Source of the DNA: Thraustochytrium sp. TN22 | Lineage: Eukaryota; Sar; Bigyra; Thraustochytrida; Thraustochytriidae | Direction of reading: 5' to 3' | NCBI GenBank assembly: GCA_013306675.1 | Contig: JABLUY010000269.1 | Location: 1-45,770 of the forward strand | Length of the DNA stretch: 45,770 nt | Shown here: positions 9,630 to 19,603 of the stretch, in pieces | How the letters are laid out: each line of letters opens with the position of its first letter | How positions within the stretch are numbered: the stretch's first letter is position 1 | Notes under the pieces: model-generated | What the model was told of the DNA's origin: nothing | The model's database searches: none | The model's input: the letters and a program-made list of their open reading frames with translations, nothing else | Translations under genes and position numbers: made by a program

Positions 9630-10901
9630 GCGCACCTCTGTGTCCACACACGCACCTCGGCTTGGTCCAGGTACCTGTGGACGACGGGCTGCAGCGGCCT
9701 CGTGCTTGCCGTCACCAGCTCCATGCTTGCGTCTTCGTGCCCGTCCATGTCTGCGCTTTGCTTCGCCCTGCGCGCCGTGCAGCAGCCCCCAGCTCTTTGC
9801 AGTCTTCGCGCGCTCGTCGTTGTCGTTCTGCGCCCGCTCCGAGTCCCTCCACTGGCCCGGCAGTTCAAATTTCAAACTTGCACCACGGCCACTGCGCCGC
9901 TGCCCCATCCGAGTCCTCGCGGCCCTCGCCTGCCTCGCCTCGCCTCCGAGGCTCGCATTGCGCTGTGCGCTGGGCGCTGAGCGCGGCCCGCGACCGGCCT
10001 GGGCTTCGCGCCTCCATCCTGACTCGCGCTTTTCGGCCGCCACGCAGTCGCTTCGCCGCCGAGTCGCCGACCGCAGAATCTGGCCCCGGGCTAGCTAGCT
10101 AGCCCAGCTCCAACCGCCGTCGCTTCCAACCCGGCGGCCGGCGGGCCGCGGCGGGGCTTGCCTCAGGCTCGGGCGCGGCCGCCGCGACTGGACCCTCCTC
10201 GCTTCGCTCCGCCGCTGCTGGGCGATGGATCGATTGATTCTCGCCCCTTTGAGGCTCCACGTCGAGCTCGACGATGAGCCTCGAGCCAAAGCTCGCATTC
10301 CGAAGGTGTGCACCGGGCGCGCGCGGGCCTCTCGTTCCTGGCGCCGTGGCCTTCCCCCCCTTCTCCTCTGACCCAACCGCTCTCCACAGATCCACTGGCG
10401 CGGGACTGGCGGCGCCCCCACCCAATCACCGCGAGTACGGCGCAGTGGCGCCAGGGGCACTGTGGAGGGCCTGGCGCCAGTGGCGCCCAGGCGGCGCGGG
10501 GGGGCGCGTACACGCGGGGTATCCAGTCGGGGGAGGGGGAAGGAACGCGCGGCGCGGGATGGAACGCCCCCCCGGCGCCCTCTGCCGCGCGCGCACCGCC
10601 CGGCAGGCTTGGCCGGCAAAGCGGACTCGACCTTGCCAGACTCCCGCGCCGCGCCGCGCCGCGCCGCCGCGCCGCCCGCGCCCGCCCCCGCGCGCAGGAG
10701 GCAGACCCGCTGCGCGCGCCGTCCCGCCGCCGTCGCCGCCGCCGCTCCGGCCCGGCCGCGCCGCCCTGCGCGAGCGAGCTTTAGCTAGGCTAGCTGGCTA
10801 GGCAAGCGAGCGAGCGTGCGTGCTGGCGTGCGTTTCCTGTGCAAGCAAGCAAAGCAGCTATAGCTAGCTAGCTCAAGGGCGCGGTGGCGAGGGCGCCCGC
10901 G
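9630..10901. other. Divergent spacer between coiled-coil and kinase genes
   Basis: This 1.27 kb region separates two divergent genes and should hold both promoters. It contains TTCAAATTTCAAACTTG near 9867-9883, a perfect 18-base CTAG-rich palindrome, (CCGCG)n-like sequence near 10648-10680, and more CTAG-rich sequence near 10785-10873. Open frames are present on both strands, but they overlap and look like GC artefacts. Confidence 0.5.
10088..10105. repeat. Perfect 18-base palindrome of GCTAGC units
   Basis: GGGCTAGCTAGCTAGCCC reads the same on both strands. Related CTAG-rich stretches recur at 10785-10801 and 10859-10872, close to the kinase start. It may be a protein-binding site or merely a short tetranucleotide repeat. 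Confidence 0.5.
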
Positions 10902-12623
10902 ATGTTTTCGACGGAGACCAAGGGCAGCGGCGGCGCGCCGCCGCTGTCGGCCGTGATGGCGCAGCGCAAAAACCTGGACTACCTGGCCGTGGCCCAGAAC
11001 GCGAACGTGCGCAAGCTGCTGGACAAGTCGGCCAAGACGACGGGGTTTGCGGAGAAGGTGTACTTTTCTGACTTTCTGGTGAAGATCAACCCGCGCGACA
11101 AGCCGCAGGAGCGCGTGCTGCTCATCACGGACCGCGCCTTGTACAACCTGCTGCCGACGGACTACAGCAAGTGCAAGCGGCGCATCCCGCTCGAGTCGGT
11201 GGACTTCGTGACGGTGAGCCAGGCGTCGGACGAGTTCGTGCTGCACGTGCCGGCGGAGTACGACTACCGCATGATGAGCCTGCGCAAGGCGGAGGTGGTG
11301 GACGTCCTGCAAAAGGTCTTCAAGGGCTGCACGGGCGAGGATCTCATCGTCGAGTACTCGCCGGCGATGCTGCTCAAGTCCGTGTGCGTGACGCGCTCGC
11401 AGGCCAAAAAGGGCAAGCGCCAGGGCCGGCGGTCGTCGACCATGTCGGAGTCCTCTGGCGGCACCAACAGCAGCCTGCACCGCGGGAGCAACGGCGCCTC
11501 GTCCGGCACGGCCATCCCGGGCGGTGCGGCCAGCCCGAGCAGTGGCACGGGCCGCACGGACTCCATGTCGCACGTCAACAAGAAGCGCAACGTGTCGGGC
11601 TGGGGTAAGGACACCTCCGATGTTGGGCCCGAGGACTTCCAGCTGCTCAAGGTCGTGGGCCGCGGCAGCTTCGGCAAGGTCATGATGGTGCGCCGCAAGG
11701 GAGACGCCAACAAGAACCGCGTCTTCGCCATGAAGGTGCTACGCAAGGAGGCCATCATCAAGCGCAACCAGGTCGAGCACACCAAGGCGGAGCGCGAGAT
11801 CCTCGAGGAGATCAAGCACCCCTTCCTCATGGGCCTGCACTTTGCTTTCCAGACCGAGAGCAAGCTCTATCTGGTCATGGACTACCTCACGGGCGGCGAG
11901 CTCTTCTTTCACCTCAAGAACGAACGTCGCTTCGCCGAGAGCCGCGCGCGCTTCTACACGGCCGAGATCGCGCTGGGCCTTGGCCATCTGCACTCCAAGA
12001 ACATCATCTACCGCGACCTCAAGCCGGAGAACATCCTGCTTGACTCCGAGGGCCACATCAAGCTCACTGACTTTGGCCTCTCCAAGCGCTACACAGAGGG
12101 TACGCAGGCGCAGACCTTTTGCGGCACGCCCGAGTACCTCGCGCCCGAAGTCATCACTGGCGTCGGTCACGGCAAGGAGGTCGACTGGTGGAGCCTCGGC
12201 ATCTTGCTCTTTGAGATGCTCGTGGGCCTCCCGCCCTTCTACTCCGAGAACGTCAGTCTCATGTACAATCTCATCCAGGTCGGTGAGCTGCGCATCCCGT
12301 CCTTTGTCAGCCGCTCCGCCACCAACCTCATCTCCGGTCTCCTGCAGCGCGACCCGGCCGACCGCCTTGGCAGCGGCCCCGAGGACGTTGAGTCTGTCAA
12401 GCTCGCCGACTTCTTCCGCCAGATCGACTGGGAGGCGCTCTACAACCGCGAGGTGGAGCCCGAGTTCGTTCCTCGCACCAAGGGGGCGGCCGATACTTCC
12501 AACTTCGACGCTGAGTTCACCAACGAGCCCGTCGTCGACTCGGTCGTCCCGCCCTCGGCCATGCACAATGCCGCCGAGTTCAAGGGCTTCACCTACCAGG
12601 ATGGCTCCGCCATCAACCACTGA
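10902..12623 (+). CDS. AGC-family protein kinase with TH1-like N-terminal domain
   Basis: This is a 573-residue serine/threonine kinase of the AGC class (AKT/S6K-like). The catalytic domain spans about 246-505: Gly loop GRGSFGKV, ATP Lys K278 (FAMKVL), catalytic D372 (YRDLKPEN), DFG D390, and activation-loop TFCGTPEYLAPE with T405 as the expected PDK1 site. The C-terminal tail holds NFDAEFT and the hydrophobic motif FKGFTY (T564), the usual TORC2/PDK1-linked site. All catalytic residues are present, so it should be active. The N-terminal 50-160 region (VLLITDRALYNL, IPLESVDFVTVSQASDEFVLHV) resembles the lipid-binding TH1 domain of class I myosins rather than a standard PH domain. A Ser-rich linker joins the two. 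The first ATG in frame is at 10902. The gene appears intronless. The kinase call is certain; the TH1 likeness is by eye. Confidence 0.93.
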   Translation: MFSTETKGSGGAPPLSAVMAQRKNLDYLAVAQNANVRKLLDKSAKTTGFAEKVYFSDFLVKINPRDKPQERVLLITDRALYNLLPTDYSKCKRRIPLESVDFVTVSQASDEFVLHVPAEYDYRMMSLRKAEVVDVLQKVFKGCTGEDLIVEYSPAMLLKSVCVTRSQAKKGKRQGRRSSTMSESSGGTNSSLHRGSNGASSGTAIPGGAASPSSGTGRTDSMSHVNKKRNVSGWGKDTSDVGPEDFQLLKVVGRGSFGKVMMVRRKGDANKNRVFAMKVLRKEAIIKRNQVEHTKAEREILEEIKHPFLMGLHFAFQTESKLYLVMDYLTGGELFFHLKNERRFAESRARFYTAEIALGLGHLHSKNIIYRDLKPENILLDSEGHIKLTDFGLSKRYTEGTQAQTFCGTPEYLAPEVITGVGHGKEVDWWSLGILLFEMLVGLPPFYSENVSLMYNLIQVGELRIPSFVSRSATNLISGLLQRDPADRLGSGPEDVESVKLADFFRQIDWEALYNREVEPEFVPRTKGAADTSNFDAEFTNEPVVDSVVPPSAMHNAAEFKGFTYQDGSAINH

Positions 12624-12934
12624 TTGTCCTTTGATGACGTTCTCTCTCCCTCTCTCGCACGCTCACGCTCACGCATTCACGGTCAGAGCAACGCAAGCAT
12701 CTTGCGAAGAGAGCTATCGCCACCGCCAGCCAGCCAGCCGGCCGGCAAGTCAACAAGTACACGCCTGCAAGCCTACAACGCCCAGACCCACAACATCGTC
12801 TGCACCACCACCACCACCACCACCATCATCATCATCACCATCATCATCATCACTTTTACTTCGAGTAACTTAGCCATTGGTTCCACCACACTTTCTTTCT
12901 CTCTCTCGTTCAAGTTGTTGTTGTTTACTGTTCG
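12624..12934. other. Short spacer between convergent kinase and dynactin genes
   Basis: This 311-base stretch between two stop codons holds a CCA/CAT trinucleotide run and pyrimidine-rich tracts near 12638-12660 and 12890-12910. These fit overlapping 3' untranslated regions. No gene is seen. Confidence 0.5.
12807..12852. repeat. (CCA)n/(CAT)n trinucleotide run
   Basis: ACC/CCA units are followed by CAT/CAC units, ending shortly before CTTTTACTTC. It lies in non-coding sequence between two convergent genes. Confidence 0.85.
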
Positions 12935-15900
12935 TTAGGCCGCCTTACAGAGCGACCCCGGCACGCGCGCAAACAATTCGTCCAGCTCGCCCCGCGACAG
13001 GACAAGCTTGACCGGAGGAGGCGGAGGAAAAGTCATCATGGCGCCGCCGTCGTCCATGTCCGGGATGCGCAGGCGGCCCACCTGACGCGGATGCCCGCCT
13101 ACGCGAGCACCCGCGCCATGTGCAGGTGCGACAGACCGCGTTAGGCGCAGCGCAGCGAGACGCTTGGCCAGAGCGCGGGCCTGTGCCTGCGCGTCCCGGA
13201 CCTGCTCGCGCACGCCGACTTCTGGCAAGCGCTTCGGGTCCGGAAGACGGGCGTTCGCCTGCGCTAGGAGCGCGACGCGCTCCAGCTCGCTGGCACGCGC
13301 TGTGTTCACCGTGTCCTCGCCGCCGCGCAGCGAGCCAGCCGCGGGCTCCGGCCGCTGCCGCGGCACCGCCGCGCCGCCGTACACCTTGCGCGGCGCAAAC
13401 TGCAGAGGCTTGAGTTTGGCCAGCTGCGCATCCACGGAGCGTGCGCGCCAGAACGAGATCTCGTCCTGGAGTGCGCTGAGCAGCGCCGGGTCGTGCACCG
13501 CGTGCGTCGCGAGGCCGTCCGCGGCTGGTGTCGCGGCTGCTGCGGTGGTGGTTGGGCCGCCTTCCGTCGCGGCAAGCAGGGACGCGAGCGGACCCTGGCG
13601 CGGACTCGACGAGGGCCGCTCTGGCATCGAGGCAGGCCGCTTCGGCTCGGCCGCCTGCGACTCGCGCGCCAGCTTCACGGCCTGCTCGAGCTCAAGCTCC
13701 TTGGCACGCAGCTGCGCAGCGAGCTGGTCGGCGCTGCGCTGAAGCGCGTCCTGGTCCTTGAGCGCGGCGCGCGCAGCGTCCAGTTTGGTGTCCAACTCCT
13801 CGCGCACGGTCTGCAGCGCCTGCACTTCGGCCGTCTTGCCGTGCACTTCGAGCACGCGCCGCTTGAGCGCGCTCTTGACGTTGTCCAGCTCGACGCGCGT
13901 CGCCGCCGCGCTCGAGAGCGTGCCTTCCACGGCGTGCACATGCTCCGTCCAGAGCGGCGGTGGCGTCGGCTGCGCCTCCACGGCCGCGGCCTCCTGCTGC
14001 TGCAGGGCGGAGCGCACCCCCGCAAGAGCGGCACGCAGCGCCGCGGCCGGCTCGGCGGCGTCCGCGCCCACGAGCGCCGCGGTCTGGTCCTCTCGGAGTG
14101 GCGGCGCGATCAGGGCGGCGGCGGACGACTCGAGCGCGGCTGCGCACGAGGCCAGGTCGAAGAGCGCCGCCTCGCGGTCGTCCTCGTCCGCCTCGCGCGC
14201 CAGCAGCGCCAGCTGCAGCCGGCGTGCAGCCTCATAGGCGCCGGCGGTGGGCGGCGGCAGCGCCACCTCACGGTCCGCGGCCGCGGCGCGCAGCTTCTCC
14301 GCGACGGTCGCGTAGGTGGTGCAAGCGGTGCGCAGCAGGCGCACGACGACGTCGACCTGGCTGGCATCCTCGGCGGCGGCAAGCTGCGCCACGCCCCGAT
14401 CGCCGCGCCGAAGCACGACGAGTAGCTGCTGCACGCCCTGCTCCATCTGCTGCAGCAGCGAGAGCGCGTCGCCGCCGGCGGCCTCCAGAACGCCAAAGGG
14501 GAGCGCGGGCGAGCGCGAGACGCGCCAGAAGTGCGCCGCGCACGAGTGCGCAGCCAGGGCCGCGGTGACCACGTCCTGCGCCGGCGGCGGCGCGGCCTCG
14601 GCGTCCCAGGCCGTGACCCGCGCGGCGCCAGCGCGCATGATGAGCGAGACGAGCAGACCACTGGCGTCCGCGACGCGCAGCGAGGCGGCCAGTGCGTCCA
14701 ACACGCGCGCGCCGCCACCCATGACGGCCTCTGGCACGAGCGCGCTCATGCAGGCGACCCGCAGCGCCTCGGCGCGCGCGCGCGCCACGCCGGCCTGCGC
14801 CTCGATGGTCTGCGCGAGGCGCGTCTCGGTCTCGGCCAAGAGCGCGAGGTTCGCGGACCGCGCCGCCTCCTTGGCCTGCTGCAGCTGGGCACGCAATTCC
14901 CCGAGCGCCGAGAGCTCGCCGCTCAGCTCGCCCTCGCGGCGCTGGCCCTCCAGCAGCGAGTTGCGCAGCTTGTCGAGGCCGGCCTCGCCCGCCGCCAGCT
15001 CGCGTCGCAGGCGCTCCGCGTCCAGCTGCGCGTTCACCATCTCGGTGCGGTTCGCCTCCATGTCGCGCTCCAGCTGCTGCTGCAGGTCCACGTGCTGCTG
15101 CTCCACTTCCTCGGAGAGCAGGCGTAGCTCTTCGAGCTCTTCGTTGGCCTCCTTGAGCGCCGCGTTCTCGTCCGCCAGCTCCAGGTTCTTCTCCGAGAGG
15201 CTTTCCACCATGCTCTCGTACGCCTGGGCCGTGTCCAGCATGCTCTTGAGCTCTTCCACCTGGGCCTCCAGCTGCTTCTTGGCCTCCGCAGCGCCGTCCA
15301 GCACGCGCGCGCGCTCTGCCAGCGCGTCGCGCTCCTTGGTCAGCGCCTTGATCTCGCGCGTCGCCGTGTCCTTGTCCGCCTTGCTCGCGCCGTGCAGTCG
15401 CTTCAGCGCCTCGCGCAGCTTTCCGTTGTCCTCAGTCACCTGCGCCAGCTTGGCCGCGATCTCCTCGGCGCCCTGCGGCACGTTGGCGGCGGCCGCCTGG
15501 GTGGCCGCGGTGATGGCTTTCTCCTTTTCGTCTGCCAACTGCAGCCTCTCCTCCTCGATGTCCAGCTTCAATTGCTCCAGCTCCAGCTCCAGCTCCGTTG
15601 CTTTCTCCTCAGCCATGTCCTTGTCCATCTCCAGCTGCTCCTTGTCCAGCGACAGCGTCTCAACCATGGTCTGCAGCTCCTCGAGCTCCTTGGACTGCTT
15701 TTCCAGGGCGCGCTCCTGCTTGGCGGCGGCCGCGGTCGCCCTGGCCTCCACGTCCATCTCGGACCGCTCTAGCCGGCTCGTGAGCGACCGGATAGTCGCC
15801 TCCAGCTCGGCGCGCTGCGCCTTTTCGGCGTCCAACGTCGCGGTTGACTCATCTTGCTGCGCCTGCCGGTCGTTCACGTCAGCGCGCAGCGTGTCCAGCT

Positions 15901-16820
15901 CCGCGCGGATCTGCGCTTGTTCGGCCTGAGCCCTTTCTGCCTGGGATTTGGCGTCCGCCAGCTCGCGCTGCAGCAGCTGTACCTTGGCCTGGGCTTCTTG
16001 CGTTGCCGCCTGCGCCTCTTCAATCGCCTTGGAGTCCCCGGCGGCGGCTGCCGTGGGTGCGGCGGCGGCGGCGGCGGCGGCGGCGAGTGCCGGAGGGGCC
16101 GGCACGGGTACGGAGGCAGCCGCGGCCGCCGCAGAAGTCGCTGCCGCTGGCGCCGGAGGCTGGGCGGCGGGCGTCGCTGCGGCGTTGCGCTGCAGGCGTT
16201 GCGCCAGCAGACGCTTCTTTTCGCGCGCGGCTTGAATCTTGCTCAGCCCCGGCCGCACGCCGGGCGTCGCGGGTGGCGACGAGCTTGTCCCACCGCTCGA
16301 GGCCGGTGACCGCGCAGAAGGGGGCGACCTCGGCGGCGCCGCTGACGTAGCAGTGCTCGGAGCGGGAGCCTCGGGAGCAACAGCTGCTGCTGCAGCTGCA
16401 GCAGCTGGAGAAGGACGAGGCGGCGCCGCTGCGGCCTCGCGGGGAGCAGCATCAGCAGCCTTAGCAGCAGCAGGGACAGCTTCTGCTGCTGGTGCTGGTG
16501 CTGCTGCTGGCGGCGTGACCGGCACGACCGTGAGCGCGTCCTCCTTCACAAAGCATCCATGGTCATTGGGGCACTCAAAGTACTGCGCAGCGCACGACAT
16601 CTCACGTCAGCCGGCCGCGCCTCGGGCTCACACTCGTCGTCCGTCCATACATCCAGCCACTTACCCGGACGCCCTGCACGCTGCCGTCGTTTTTCCCGGT
16701 GGGCCCGGCCAGCTCCACGCCGTACCAGGTGATGCCGGGCGCGAACTGCGTCTCGCCCACGAAGCGCACAACGCCGCGCCCGCGGTTCGCCACCTCCACG
16801 CGGTCGCCCTCGGCCGCCAT
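12935..16820 (-). CDS. DCTN1: Dynactin subunit 1 (p150Glued)
   Basis: This is the large dynactin subunit, which joins dynein to cargo and to microtubule plus ends. It is split by one intron: exon 1 is 16820-16665 (52 codons) and exon 2 is 16582-12935. The joined product is 1267 residues, close to human p150 (about 1280). The CAP-Gly domain (about 1-75) holds the GKNDG motif at 42-46 and is only complete after splicing, where exon 1 ...GSVQGVR joins [12 protein letters not shown]. Then come an Ala/Pro/Ser-rich linker (about 75-240), coiled coil 1 (about 240-630, including [19 protein letters not shown], the most recognisable p150 stretch), a globular dynactin-type region (about 630-900) and a second coiled coil (about 930-1035). 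The order matches p150. The first ATG in frame is at 16820. It is divergent from IFT38. Confidence 0.92.
16583..16664 (-). other. Intron in the dynactin gene
   Basis: This 82-base phase-0 GT-AG intron starts GTAAGTGG and ends GCGCAG. Removing it restores the CAP-Gly domain, which is otherwise broken exactly after the GKNDG motif. Confidence 0.93.
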
Positions 16821-17205
16821 CGCGTCGACCGAGCGCCGCGCCCCGCCCCCGCGCGCGCCCGCGGTGAGACCGGCGATGGTGGTTTGCGCCTGGGCTCCAG
16901 GGGCCAAGATTTACCCCGATCACCCCGCCTCTCCGGCGGACGGGGGCATTGAAACGGTAACCTCAAAAACCTCGCGCACGGACTCGGAGCACTGCATTGG
17001 CACCGAAGCGGCCTCGTGGCACCATCATTCACTGTCAGTCGGTCGAGGACTCGAGAGGGCAACAGCGGGAGCAGGACCAAGAGCAGCAGCAACAGGGCGC
17101 AGAAGCTCGACGTCGGCGGGGCGCCGAGGCGGCGTCAGCGCCCAGAGGCGGGAGGGGGAGCGAGCGCTCGCTGGCTCGCCTTGCGCGCGCGCCCAAGCGC
17201 ACAAG
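16821..17205. promoter_or_regulatory. Divergent promoter region for dynactin and IFT38
   Basis: These 385 bases lie between the start codons of two oppositely transcribed genes, so both promoters must sit here or overlap the genes. I see GGTAACC near 16956, a short AT-richer stretch near 16956-16972 and no TATA box. Shared control is inferred from spacing only. Confidence 0.5.
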
Positions 17206-18599
17206 ATGGCGTTCCGTGAGCTGCGAGGTAGGTGACGGAGATCGGGCAGACGACGCGAGAGAGAAGGGGAGAAACGAGATGCTGACAGCGCTTGCGCGAG
17301 GTCGCTTGCGACAGACTTCACGGAGTATATGAGGGTGCTGGGCTACCCGAGGCGGGTGTCGGTGGACAACTTCCGCACGCCCAACTTCCCGCTGGTGGCT
17401 GACATTCTGTACTGGATGGTGCACCGGTACGACCCGTCGGTGTCGGTGTCGGACGACATTAGCACGGAGGACTGCCGCGTAGAGTTCCTGACGAGCATCG
17501 CACAGGTGATGGGCGTCAAGGCGGCGGTGAAGCTGAACACGCGGCGACTCTACGCGGCGGACGGCAAGGCGGTCAAGGAGCTTCTCAAAGTGGCGAAGCT
17601 ACTGTATGCGGCGCACCAGGCGAACGTGTCCAAGTCGTTGACGAGCGACGGCGCCGAGGGCAAGGAGCAGGACGGCCAGCACGAGGACGCGTCCCGCGGG
17701 CCGGAGACGGAGGCCTCGTACAACCAGCTGCACGCGCGGCTGCCGGACGTGAAGGCGACGCGGCGGCTGGCGTCGCAGATCACGGAAAGCGGCGCGAAGC
17801 TCTTCGACCTGCTGCACGACGAGCGCGAGCTCTCGGCGGAACGTCAGCAGTGCCTGCGTTTCCTGGACAGCGTGTCGAACAAGCTGGACAGCGGTGCGGA
17901 GCACGGTTTCGTGGAGCAGCGCCTGGAGCAGCTGCTGGCGGCCGCGCGCGAGAACGTAGCGGCCATGGAGAAGCAGTGCCAGGACCTGGCGAGCGACGAG
18001 AAGACGCTGCAGGTGAAGATCAAGAAGCGGCAGAGCGAGCTGGAGCGCAACGACAAGCGGCTCAAGAGCCTGCAGAACGTGCGGCCGGCCTTTATGGACG
18101 AGTACGAGAAGCTTGAGGCGGAGCTCGAGAAGATGTACGAGGTGTACATGGAGAAGTTCCGCAACCTGGACTACCTGGAGCACCGCCTGGAGCTCTTCAA
18201 CCAGCGCGACCGTGAGAAGACGGAGCAGGCGGAGCGTGCCCGCAAGCGCATTCAGGTGAGCATCATGGAGAAGAAGGCGCGCGAGTTGCGCGGCGACGAG
18301 GACGACCACCTCTTCCAGGACGACGACGCCGACGAGGACGATCTGGGCGACGCCAACCCTGCGTCGGGCGCCATGGCGCAGGGCCGCCCGGACTCGCGCC
18401 TGAGCCGCAAGTCCTCCAGCGGTCGCGGGGGCAGCGCTAGCAACAACGGTGGCAGCAAAAACAACAATGCCAAGCCGTCCGCCGCCGCGGACGAGGAGAG
18501 CGACATCAGCGCCGAGAGCGATGTCTCCGAGGACGACGGCGCCAGCGGGGACTCCTCGCTCTCCGGCAGCCTTTCCGACGAGAATGACGACGATGTCAT

Positions 18600-18644
<45 letters not shown>

Positions 18645-18747
18645 TGACTCCTCCGGATCCTCGGATGTCTCCGACGAGGACGACGCGCTGGGCGCTGGCG
18701 CCGGCGCTGGTGAGAGCGACCTTGACGAATCCGACGATAATTTCTGA
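17206..18747 (+). CDS. CLUAP1: Intraflagellar transport protein 38 (CLUAP1)
   Basis: This is the IFT-B subunit IFT38/CLUAP1 (DYF-3, FAP22), needed to build cilia. There are two exons, 17206-17227 and 17315-18747, giving 484 residues. The short first exon encodes MAFRELR, and the split Asp codon joins it to DFTEYMRVLGYPRRVSVDNF, matching the known N-terminus of the family ([20 protein letters not shown] in human). The N-terminal calponin-like fold (about 1-130) includes FRTPNFPLVADILYWMVHRY and KLNTRRLYAADG. A coiled coil follows with RPAFMDEYEKLEAELEKMYE, a family hallmark. The tail is acidic, with a GAC-encoded poly-Asp run, and ends DESDDNF, nearly the same as human DESDNDF. Its presence implies a motile ciliated stage. 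It shares a 385-base divergent spacer with dynactin p150. Confidence 0.96.
17228..17314 (+). other. Intron in the IFT38 gene
   Basis: This 87-base phase-1 GT-AG intron (GTAGGTGA to GCGACAG) falls after only 22 coding bases. Splicing restores the conserved N-terminus of the family, which strongly supports it. Confidence 0.94.
18601..18648. repeat. Coding (GAC)n poly-aspartate run
   Basis: A nearly perfect GAC run inside the IFT38 acidic tail encodes about 16 consecutive Asp. An acidic tail is usual in this family, but this run length is a microsatellite. Confidence 0.9.
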
Positions 18748-19122
18748 GTCAAACAAATGAGTGCATGTATGGGCCCTGACTTGAAGTTCGAGTTTGTCCC
18801 GCCCGCCACCGCAGCGCCGCCGTAGGGCTCGGACTTGCAGTCTGGGAGGCCCGAGATCTTTCTCGTCTTCTCGGACTTCTCCACTCAGCCTGGCCGCGTG
18901 GCGGCAGGCGGGCCACTCACTCCGGCTCCGGCGAAGAACTTGGACCGTGGCCAGCCTGAGGGCCAGCGGGGATTGGCGGGGATCGACGAGGAGAACCTCG
19001 ACTTGAAGCAAGCCGCGCCAAGCCGCTGATCGCAAACGGGCGAGGCAGGCCGGCGCGGCCCGGCCACCGGCGGCGGTCGTCGCAACGCGCGGAGAGGGAA
19101 GAGAGAGCAAGAGCAAGGACAG

Positions 19123-19139
19123 CAACTTATAACAAGTTG
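19123..19139. repeat. CAACTT / AAGTTG inverted repeat
   Basis: Six-base arms flank a five-base loop (ATAAC). Related CAACTTG or CAAGTTG words recur upstream of the SDR gene near 22700-22764. Confidence 0.5.
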
Positions 19140-19260
19140 ACTCGGAGTCGGGAGCGAGAGAGAAGAGCGGCGAATCCTGGAGAACCGCCTCAAGACGACT
19201 CGGACGGACTCGGCCGTCACGGCACGCCGACGATTGGCCACGCGCTCACTGTCCGTCGTC

Positions 19261-19283
19261 AGCGAGTCTCAACATGACTCGCT
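19261..19283. repeat. AGCGAGT / ACTCGCT inverted repeat
   Basis: Seven-base arms flank a nine-base loop, about 320 bases upstream of the thermospermine synthase ATG. A GGTAC-type repeat follows immediately. Function is unknown. Confidence 0.5.
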
Positions 19284-19528
19284 GTCAAGTCACCGCAACG
19301 GTACGGTACGGTAGCTGATCTACAGTAAGTTAGGTTGGTTCCCCAGGCCGCTGGCGGCTGCGGCTGTGCTGCGCCTTCCTGCTTGCTCTCCGCAGGCAGG
19401 CCAGGCAAGCAGCTTGAAGGCACAAGCAGGGCGTGGCTGGCAGCCAGCCACAGGCCGCCGCGGCCAGGCCCGCGCCCGCGCGGCGGCGCAGCAAAACCGG
19501 AGCGCAACGCGAGCGGGCGGAGGAGCGA

Positions 19529-19582
19529 GCGGAGGCAGGCAGGCAGGCAGGCGGGCAGGCAGGCAGGCAGGCAGGCAGGCAG
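19529..19582. repeat. (GGCA)n microsatellite in 5' leader
   Basis: A tetranucleotide array with one GGCG unit ends about 20 bases before the thermospermine synthase ATG, so it is probably in the mRNA leader. Confidence 0.88.
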
Positions 19583-19603
19583 CGAGGAGCGAAGCCGGCA
19601 GGC

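Larger units (their letters stand above)
18748..19603. other. Spacer upstream of thermospermine synthase
   Basis: This 856-base region holds the IFT38 3' end and the promoter of the next gene. It contains CTTGAAGTTCGAG near 18780, two short inverted repeats (19123-19139 and 19261-19283), a GGTAC-rich stretch near 19300-19314 and a GGCA array. No gene is supported. Confidence 0.5.

Noticed and set aside
18780-18800. A tRNA T-loop-like word (GTTCGAGT)
   Set aside because: No matching stem follows, and no D-arm or anticodon arm could be placed upstream.
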